The notes beneath the pieces are model-generated. The model ran no database searches and was not told the origin of the DNA. It saw nothing but the letters and a program-made list of their open reading frames with translations. Positions 58,433 to 64,000 of a stretch of 64,000 nt of DNA are shown piece after piece (positions within the stretch are counted from its first letter, which is position 1; every line of letters starts with the position of its first letter). This stretch comes from DAOUJI01 sp965197415 (lineage in GTDB: Bacteria; Chloroflexota; Dehalococcoidia; Lucifugimonadales; JAGWBF01), in contig OZ240207.1 in the NCBI GenBank assembly GCA_965197415.1, positions 2,542,001-2,606,000 of the forward strand, written 5' to 3'. Both the position numbers and the translations under genes were made by a program.

Positions 58433-59404
58433 ATGGCTGCAATGAACGACTACGCCGTCGAATGTGAAAACCTGAGCCGGGTGTACCGGTCCGGCTCCAT
58501 CATCGGTCGAGGCCGGGAGACGGAGGCCCTTGTGGACCTGTCCATACAGGTTGCCAGGACCTCCGTATTCGGGCTTCTGGGTCCCAACGGGGCGGGCAAG
58601 ACCACAACCGTTAGAATACTCTCAACCCTCCTGACGCCGACCCACGGGAACGCCAGGGTCTTGGGCTATGACGTGGTCAAACAAGCCAAGCAGGTCCGGG
58701 AACGCATCGGGTTCATCCTCGGGGGGGACCGTGGACTCTACGGGAGGCTCACCGGCAAACAGAACATCCGGTACTTCGGCGCATTGAACCACTTGAATCC
58801 GAAAACAGCGGAAGCTCGCGCGAACGAGCTGCTGGAACGGGTCGGACTGAAAGGCGATGGAGATACCCCCGTGGAGCAATATTCTCGAGGGATGAAGCAG
58901 AGGCTCCACATCGCGCGGGGGCTTCTAACGGATCCCGAGGTAATTTTCATGGACGAGCCGACCATCGGCCTGGACCCAATAGGCGCGCAGGAGCTCCGCC
59001 AATACATCCCTGAGCTTGTCAACCAGGGAAAGACGATTTTTCTGACAACCCACTACATGCTTGAAGCCGACATGCTGTGCGACACCATCGGTCTGATTGA
59101 CAAAGGCAGGCTGGTTGCCCTCGGAACTCCCGGCGAAATCAAGCGGAACTTCAGCCGGGTGGCAATCATCGAGATCGTTGTGAACCGGACCAGGGCTAGC
59201 TTGGCGGAGGAGTTGTCCGGTGTAGACGGGGTGCGTCGGGTGGAAACGTCCATTGAAGGCGTCCTCCAGAAGTTCGCCATTTTCGTGGAAGCGGGAGCCG
59301 ATGTCAGGCCGCGAATTGAGGAGATAGTCGGTGCTGATGCGATTGAGAGCCTGGTTCTACGGGAGCCGACGCTGGAAGAAGCATACGTGAGCATCTTGCA
59401 ATAG
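58433..59404 (+). CDS. ABC transporter ATPase (DrrA-like)
   Basis: 323 residues. Walker A GPNGAGKTT, signature YSRGMKQRL, Walker B VIFMDEPTIGLD, H-loop TTHYM. The C-terminal ~100 residues are the DUF4162-like extension of drug-resistance (DrrA/NatA) ATPases. It powers the three permeases upstream. Start ATG 58433 or 58442. Confidence 0.92.
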   Translation: MAAMNDYAVECENLSRVYRSGSIIGRGRETEALVDLSIQVARTSVFGLLGPNGAGKTTTVRILSTLLTPTHGNARVLGYDVVKQAKQVRERIGFILGGDRGLYGRLTGKQNIRYFGALNHLNPKTAEARANELLERVGLKGDGDTPVEQYSRGMKQRLHIARGLLTDPEVIFMDEPTIGLDPIGAQELRQYIPELVNQGKTIFLTTHYMLEADMLCDTIGLIDKGRLVALGTPGEIKRNFSRVAIIEIVVNRTRASLAEELSGVDGVRRVETSIEGVLQKFAIFVEAGADVRPRIEEIVGADAIESLVLREPTLEEAYVSILQ

Positions 59405-59518
59405 CTGAAACGACCCGCCAGATTCCGAGGGCATTGGACCATCGCTTCTATCGACTATCGCGGTCCTTGGCCTGTGATATAGTTTGGAAGCCGAATCGAA
59501 TAAGGAGCAATTTCAAGA

Positions 59519-60931
59519 GTGATTGACGAAACTCTATCCAGGCTTCTATCAATTCCGGGTTGGGACCCGCGGCGCGCCGTCGAGGTTGAGATTTCCGATG
59601 CCGCCGACCCGATATTACCGACGCCTTTCCGCATTGGCGAGGCCGCTGCGGCCAGCTTGTCCGCCATTGGGCTTGCCGTATCAGACCTTTGGGAACTGAG
59701 GACTGGGCGCAGACAACAGGTCGGAGTAAACGTCCGCCGCGCTACGGCGTCGCTGCGCAGCAACAAGTACATGAGCATGGGCGGCGCCCCCGTCGACAAC
59801 GAACGCAACTCGATTATGGGCGTGTATCCTGCCAAGAACGGCCGCTGGAGCTACCTCCACTGTAATTTCCCAAACCACCGTGACGCTGCTTTGGGCGTGC
59901 TGGGAGTCGAGGACGACCAGGAGGCGGTGCGCCAGGCGGTGGCCCAATGGGACGCCCTGGAACTGGAGGAGGCCATCATCGCCGCAAAGGGCGCCGGTGG
60001 AATGGTGCGCTCAATGGAAGAGTGGGCCAAGCATCCGCATTCTGCGGCAGTCGCCTCCCTGCCCCTGCTGGAAATCGAGAAGATAGGCGACAGTCCGCCG
60101 GAACCGCTTCCCGAGGGAGACAGGCCTTTGTCGGGGGTGCGGGTCTTGGATCTCACCCGTGTGCTCGCTGGGCCGACCTGTGCCCGCACCCTGGCTGAAC
60201 ACGGCGCCGACGTGTTGAAAATCACCGCTAAGCACTTAGCTTACAACCCGTCCCAGGAACTGGACACCGGCCACGGTAAGCTCACTACCCACCTGGACTT
60301 GCGGGGTGAGAAGCAACTGGAAACCATGAAGGCCCTGGTGCGGGAAGCCGACGTTTTCTCACAGGGATACCGTCCGGGGACTCTCGCCCGACGAGGCCTC
60401 TCGCACGAGGACTTGGCCCAGCTGCGGCCAGGGATAGTGTATGTCTCCCTGTCTGCTTTCGGGCGGGTGGGACCTTGGGCGTCGCGGCGTGGGTTCGATA
60501 CGGTGGTGCAAACGGTGAGCGGCATATCCAACCGCCAGGGAGAGCTGTTCCCAGGCGCCGAGCCGGGGCCTCAGTTCTACCCGGTCTCGGCCATCGACTA
60601 TCTGACCGGTTACCTCATGGCCTTCGGCGCTTTGACGGCCTTGGCCCGTCGGGTCCGGGAAGGGGGAAGTTGGCTGGTCCGCATATCTCTGGCCCAGACG
60701 GGACGTTGGCTGGTGGACATGGGCCAAGTCCCCGAAGAGGAACTCCAGGACGTGCCCAAGGACTTTACTCCTGAGGAACTGGACAACTGGACAACGTTCA
60801 GCGACGTGCAGGCGGGTCGGCTGAGGCATCTCGCCCCTGTAGTGCAACTCTCGGAAACCCAGCCATACTGGTCCAGGCCCGCGCCGGTCCTGGGCTCCAA
60901 CGACCCGGTGTGGCCTGTCCGCACCCTATAG
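59519..60931 (+). CDS. CaiB/BaiF-family CoA-transferase (two-domain)
   Basis: 470 residues from a GTG at 59519. The class III CoA-transferase core begins LSGVRVLDLTRVLAGPTCARTLAEHGADVLKI (~204-235), with the AxHLAYNPSQELDTGHGK and READVFSQGYRPGTLARRGLSHEDL blocks later. The first ~200 residues are also CaiB-like (FRIGEAAAASLSAIGLAVSDLWELRTGR). It moves CoA between carboxylic acids. No partner transferase adjacent; the next gene is an acyltransferase. Confidence 0.87.
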   Translation: MIDETLSRLLSIPGWDPRRAVEVEISDAADPILPTPFRIGEAAAASLSAIGLAVSDLWELRTGRRQQVGVNVRRATASLRSNKYMSMGGAPVDNERNSIMGVYPAKNGRWSYLHCNFPNHRDAALGVLGVEDDQEAVRQAVAQWDALELEEAIIAAKGAGGMVRSMEEWAKHPHSAAVASLPLLEIEKIGDSPPEPLPEGDRPLSGVRVLDLTRVLAGPTCARTLAEHGADVLKITAKHLAYNPSQELDTGHGKLTTHLDLRGEKQLETMKALVREADVFSQGYRPGTLARRGLSHEDLAQLRPGIVYVSLSAFGRVGPWASRRGFDTVVQTVSGISNRQGELFPGAEPGPQFYPVSAIDYLTGYLMAFGALTALARRVREGGSWLVRISLAQTGRWLVDMGQVPEEELQDVPKDFTPEELDNWTTFSDVQAGRLRHLAPVVQLSETQPYWSRPAPVLGSNDPVWPVRTL

Positions 60932-61006
60932 TCTGTCCGGTTGAAGCATCATGGCTGCGGGGAGCGGGAGTCTGACGGATTCGGCGGCTCCGGCCTAGCG
61001 TCTGAG

Positions 61007-61927
61007 ATGAACGTCCGCGCCTCCGATCCACTGAAGTTCCTGGCTGAGCGCCTCGGCTCGACTCCGGACCTGTTAGAGCCGTCGATGCGGCTGGGCCGCG
61101 ACCTCCACCTGGACTCCCTGGCCATTGTGGAACTGCTCACGGCCATGGAGACGGAGTTGGGGCTGGATGTCGACAGCCATTGGGTCGACGAGGACACGAC
61201 AGTCTCCGACTTGATTGCGATCGCGGAGGGAACCCGCTCTCCGGGTCAGTCTTTCAGGGGCGGCAGATGGCCTTTGATGAAGCCGACCGTCGCCGTCCGG
61301 GTGCTGGTGCAGCTTGTAGCGTTGAATCCATTGATTAATGTCCTGTCCGCCTATCGGGTGCATGGTCTGGAGCATCTGCGTGGACTGGACGGGCCAGTCC
61401 TCTTTGCCGCCAATCACCTCAGTTTGTTGGATAGTTCGGCGGTGTTGGTCTCCCTACCCTGGCGTTGGCGGTTCCGCCTGGCCACTGCCGCCGGAGACGG
61501 CGTGTTAGACGAACGGGGGCGTGTGCAGCGCTTCCTGGCCATGTTGGTGGGCAACGCGTTCCCGTTGGCCCAGTCCGGCCAAGTCCACCAGAGCATGAAG
61601 TATTGCAAAGGTCTGATCGAATCCGGTTGGTCGGTCCTCTATTTCCCTGAGGGCAGGCGTTCTGAGACCGGTGCATTGCTGGAATTCAAGTCAGGCATCG
61701 GAATGCTGGCCGTGCAGACGGGGCGGCCCGTTGTGCCGGTGCGCATCAAGGGCACGGAGGGCGTTATGCCGATGGGAGCGCGTTATCCCCGCCGTGGCGT
61801 GATTGAAGTCACCTTCGGAGAGCCGTTGCGCTTCCGCCCCCACACTCCCTTCGAGGAGGCTACGCAGTCCATCCGAGACGGCATTGCGGCCTTGCAGGGG
61901 GAGCGGCAGGCCCGATTGCTACAATGA
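61007..61927 (+). CDS. Acyl-carrier-protein fused to PlsC-type acyltransferase
   Basis: 306 residues from the ATG at 61007 (TTG 60941 also open). Residues ~1-80 are an ACP domain with the DSL phosphopantetheine serine (LHLDSLAIVELLTAMETELG). Residues ~110-305 are a PlsC acyltransferase: NHLSLLDSSAVLV (H-x4-D), FPEGRRSETGALLEFKSGIGMLA, VVPVRIKG. An ACP tethered to the acyltransferase suggests direct transfer of its acyl group to a glycerolipid or other acceptor, as in acyl-ACP ligase/acyltransferase (Aas-like) proteins but without the ligase domain. Confidence 0.85.
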   Translation: MNVRASDPLKFLAERLGSTPDLLEPSMRLGRDLHLDSLAIVELLTAMETELGLDVDSHWVDEDTTVSDLIAIAEGTRSPGQSFRGGRWPLMKPTVAVRVLVQLVALNPLINVLSAYRVHGLEHLRGLDGPVLFAANHLSLLDSSAVLVSLPWRWRFRLATAAGDGVLDERGRVQRFLAMLVGNAFPLAQSGQVHQSMKYCKGLIESGWSVLYFPEGRRSETGALLEFKSGIGMLAVQTGRPVVPVRIKGTEGVMPMGARYPRRGVIEVTFGEPLRFRPHTPFEEATQSIRDGIAALQGERQARLLQ

Positions 61928-61930
61928 AAT

Positions 61931-61969
61931 GCTTGCATAATGCTGTCATCGCTTGCATAATGCTGTCAT
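61931..61969 (+). repeat. Tandem 20-bp repeat forming the VapBC promoter
   Basis: GCTTGCATAATGCTGTCAT occurs at 61931-61949 and at 61951-61969, one base apart. The first copy gives TTGCAT (61933-61938), and the second CATAAT (61955-61960), a -35/-10 pair 16 bp apart. The second copy runs into the antitoxin ATG at 61968, so the promoter may have arisen by duplication. Confidence 0.55.
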
Positions 61970-62204
61970 GGCAGTACAGATAACGATAAGGGGTGTCCCA
62001 GAAGAAGTGCGCGACGTGCTGGCGGCCAGAGCTGCAAGCCAGCGCCAGTCCATGCAGGAATTCCTCCGTGGCGAGTTGGAGCGTATCGCATCGCACCCGT
62101 CTATCAGCGAATGGCTGGAGAATGTGCGGCGGAGGAAGGAAGCGTCGGGAACACGCATTCCGCCCTCGGTGATTTTGGAAGCCATCCACGCTGACCGTAA
62201 GTGA
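61968..62204 (+). CDS. FitA/VapB-like antitoxin
   Basis: 78 residues: MAVQITIRGVPEEVRDVLAARAASQRQSMQEFLRGELERIA is the ribbon-helix-helix domain of FitA-like antitoxins; the rest (VRRRKEASGTRIPPSVILEAIHADR) would bind the toxin. It overlaps the PIN toxin by 4 bp. Together they form a complete VapBC unit, unlike the broken pair at 802. Confidence 0.85.
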   Translation: MAVQITIRGVPEEVRDVLAARAASQRQSMQEFLRGELERIASHPSISEWLENVRRRKEASGTRIPPSVILEAIHADRK

Positions 62205-62602
62205 CAACGGTCATAGACGCATCTGTCCTGATCGCAGCCTTGGTTGACTTTGGGCCAGAGGGTGAATGGGCCGAGGCATCGGTTTCCGAGGGGGCCTTAG
62301 CCGCTCCGGAATTGGCGTTGCCGGAGGCGACAAACATCCTGCGCCGACTTGAACAAGCTAGGCAAATCTCTCGGCTTGAGGCCAACAGCGCCCATCGAGA
62401 CTTGCTCCGACTCAACATCGAACTCTTTCCATTTGGGCCATTCGCTGCGAGGGTGTGGGACCTGCGCGGCAATCTGACCAGCTATGATGCCTGGTACGTG
62501 GCTCTTGCAGAGGCGTTGGGCTGCCCGTTGATTACCCTCGACCGGAAGCTCAGCCGTGCTCTCGGCCCAGTCTGCGACTTCATAGTTCCGCCCACTTCGT
62601 GA
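62201..62602 (+). CDS. vapC: VapC-type PIN-domain toxin
   Basis: 133 residues from a GTG overlapping the antitoxin stop. The PIN acidic residues are in VIDASVLIAAL (Asp), ALPEATNILRR (Glu) and LTSYDAWYVALAEALG/LITLDRKLSRA (Asp, Asp). It is likely a tRNA- or rRNA-specific RNase. The complete catalytic set suggests it is active. Confidence 0.9.
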   Translation: MTTVIDASVLIAALVDFGPEGEWAEASVSEGALAAPELALPEATNILRRLEQARQISRLEANSAHRDLLRLNIELFPFGPFAARVWDLRGNLTSYDAWYVALAEALGCPLITLDRKLSRALGPVCDFIVPPTS

Positions 62603-62626
62603 CAAGAACGAGTAGGGCTGTGTCCG

Positions 62627-62971
62627 CTATGCCCCGTCGTCGTATCTGACGATCACTATGGCGTTGACGATGAGGGTGCTGTCCGTGCCCTCGTCGTTGG
62701 GGACTTCCAGGCCGCCGACTACTGCTTTGCAGGTCCCTCCGCCGTGGGGCAGCACGGATAGGACCTCGTCAGTATCCACTGCTTCCGGGTTGGGTGCCCC
62801 GATGACCACTTCCGTCTCCATGTCATCAGCAGTCTTTCCTATGAGCCTCTGGAAACCCAGGCTGCTGTGGTGTATGGCGTCGAACACGGCCCGTTGCGCC
62901 GCCTTGGTGTAGTCTCCTCCGCGCACGTCCACGCCCATTCCCATTTCCGTCACGCATCTAACCAATGCCAT
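62627..62971 (-). CDS. Lin0512-family protein
   Basis: 114 residues from the ATG at 62971 (MALVRCVTEMGMGVDVRGGDYTKAAQRAV). The family is small, conserved and of unknown function; a GMGVD-RG-D-TKAA-RAV--AI start and a VE-VIGAPNPEAVD block are seen. It is convergent with the VapC gene. Strand-rich second half. Confidence 0.75.
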   Translation of the reverse strand: MALVRCVTEMGMGVDVRGGDYTKAAQRAVFDAIHHSSLGFQRLIGKTADDMETEVVIGAPNPEAVDTDEVLSVLPHGGGTCKAVVGGLEVPNDEGTDSTLIVNAIVIVRYDDGA

Positions 62972-63194
62972 CGGTTGCCTCCGATAAGTGGTTTCCTTCA
63001 CATTCTTCGGACAAGGACGGCTGCCTATTCGGGCGACCGCCGGTCGCCCCTACAAACGTGCGTCCCTCTACAGGCATAACATACCACATTCGGACGCCCG
63101 TTCGGGAAAGGCTTTATCAAAGCATCACTGTACGGACGGGACGGCAGGCGGTAATATCATGGGGCGGCGTTGACGTTGGAGGGAGGAGCCAGCC

Positions 63195-63809
63195 ATGACG
63201 GACGAGATAGGGCTTTTCGAGGCTATGCATACTCAGAGGGCCATCCGGTACATAAAGCCGGACCCCGTGCCCGACGAGCTTATAACCCGGCTTCTGGAGG
63301 CGGGGATAAAAGCCCCCACGGGCGGGGCCAGGCAGATGTGGCGGTTCATCGTCATCAAGGACCAGGAGACTCGGAACAAGCTGGGGGACATATATCGTAT
63401 GGGGCCGGGGTCTCTCACCACCGGGGATATGACTCCACAGCAGCGCAGAGTCCATCGCGGCGCCCAGCATTTCCGGGAACATCTCCAAGAGGCGCCGGTG
63501 TTCATTCTGTGCTGCATCCAGCGGTACAGCGCTCCTGTAGGCATTGGGCTGGGCGCCTCCATATATCCGGCGGTGCAGAACATTTTGCTGGCAGCCAGGG
63601 GCCTGGGGCTGGCCAGTCTGCTTACCACGAACCACAAGCAGCATGAGGACGAAGTCAAGGAGCTGCTGGGCATACCCCAGGACGTTGAGACCGCAGCTTT
63701 GCTGCCCATCGGATACCCCGCCGAGGGCTCCCGGTATGGGCCTACGACCCGCAGGCCCTTGAGTGAAGTGGTTTTCGATGAACGTTGGGGCAGCCCCCGA
63801 AACGCCTGA
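63195..63809 (+). CDS. Nitroreductase-family flavoprotein
   Basis: 204 residues behind GGAGGGAGG. MHTQRAIRYIKPDPVPDELITRLLEAGIKAPTGGARQMWRFIVIKD is the FMN-binding start, with LGASIYPAVQNILLAARGLGLASLLTTNH and LLPIGYPAEG later. It reduces nitro, quinone or enone substrates with NAD(P)H. Followed 54 bp later by the alpha-hydroxy-acid oxidase. Confidence 0.9.
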   Translation: MTDEIGLFEAMHTQRAIRYIKPDPVPDELITRLLEAGIKAPTGGARQMWRFIVIKDQETRNKLGDIYRMGPGSLTTGDMTPQQRRVHRGAQHFREHLQEAPVFILCCIQRYSAPVGIGLGASIYPAVQNILLAARGLGLASLLTTNHKQHEDEVKELLGIPQDVETAALLPIGYPAEGSRYGPTTRRPLSEVVFDERWGSPRNA

Positions 63810-63863
63810 CTTTAGGAATCGGACTTATCAAATCCAAGACCGCATGGGCAGAGGAGGAAGACA

Positions 63864-64000
63864 TTGAACCCTGAATTTGTGACCACTGAAGAAATAATCC
63901 AGGAAGCGTCCCGCAACATTGAAAAAGGAGCCTGGGGTTATCTGGTAGGAGGCTCAGAGTCGGAGACAACTCTGAGACGCAACCGACTGGCTTTCGACCG
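63864..64000 (+). CDS. FMN-dependent alpha-hydroxy-acid dehydrogenase, N-terminus (partial)
   Basis: A TTG at 63864 follows GGAGGAAG. The 45 visible residues (NPEFVTTEEIIQEASRNIEK, then GAWGYLVGGSESETTLRRNRLAFD) match the start of lactate or glycolate oxidase-type FMN proteins, where YL-GG-E-ETTLRRNR binds near the flavin. It runs off the right edge. Confidence 0.75.
   Translation, partial: MNPEFVTTEEIIQEASRNIEKGAWGYLVGGSESETTLRRNRLAFD

Noticed and set aside
1..64000. CRISPR arrays, prophage genes, rRNA and tRNA genes other than tmRNA.
   Set aside because: No regular spaced repeats, phage structural genes, rRNA segments or convincing tRNA cloverleaf sequences were found by eye.

Overview
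The window looks like a chromosome segment of an uncultured bacterium, most likely a member of the Chloroflexota (Dehalococcoidia/SAR202-like). This is inferred from the gene mix, not from a marker phylogeny: a truB-rbfA-infB-ylxR-nusA block, a DUF5679 zinc-ribbon protein, an NHL/DUF1800 pair, an F420-type luciferase-like oxidoreductase, a GMC oxidoreductase, CaiB-type CoA-transferase and a coxSLM-coxDE cluster. By eye the DNA is moderately GC-rich. TGA is used as an ordinary stop in many genes.

Layout. 1-2.2 kb: end of leuB, then a VapBC-type toxin-antitoxin pair whose PIN toxin is split by a 0.7-kb mobile element carrying a lipoprotein gene. 2.2-11 kb: JAMM protease, secreted gluzincin, carB, EVE protein, dienelactone-hydrolase-like enzyme, PHP protein and a 47-residue zinc ribbon. 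11-16.3 kb: the nusA-to-truB operon on the minus strand. 16.5-22.6 kb: membrane endonuclease/exonuclease/phosphatase-family protein, acyl-CoA synthetase and a ThDP enzyme. 22.6-26.1 kb: mobile-element hotspot with a HEPN protein, an IS1-type element whose transposase is reduced to a C-terminal piece and which carries a Panacea-domain antitoxin module, then a second insertion sequence. 26-38 kb: catabolic and oxidoreductase genes. 38-43 kb: accessory block with a toxin-antitoxin pair, a selenoprotein redox operon, a TIR plus membrane-protein pair, four small unknown genes and tmRNA. 43.6-50.3 kb: CO-dehydrogenase-type cluster. 50.3-53.8 kb: zinc/manganese ABC importer with a Fur-family regulator. 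54-64 kb: inositol-phosphate synthase fused to a helix-turn-helix, a glpX remnant, an ABC-2 exporter with a duplicated permease, a CoA-transferase, an ACP-acyltransferase fusion, an intact VapBC pair, a nitroreductase and the start of an alpha-hydroxy-acid oxidase.

Most notable result. At 38876-39587 on the minus strand, ordinary ORF calling breaks two genes at three in-frame TGA codons. Read as selenocysteine, the upstream gene is a ferredoxin:thioredoxin reductase catalytic subunit in which both redox-active cysteines are Sec while all four iron-sulfur ligands remain Cys. The downstream gene is a glutaredoxin-like protein with a U-x-x-C site. Each TGA is followed, 13, 13 and 15 nt later, by a perfect 7-bp hairpin with a small G/U-containing loop, as expected for bacterial SECIS elements. 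Together they would form a selenocysteine-based ferredoxin-to-glutaredoxin electron relay. The selenocysteine machinery itself (selA, selB, selC, selD) is not in this window.
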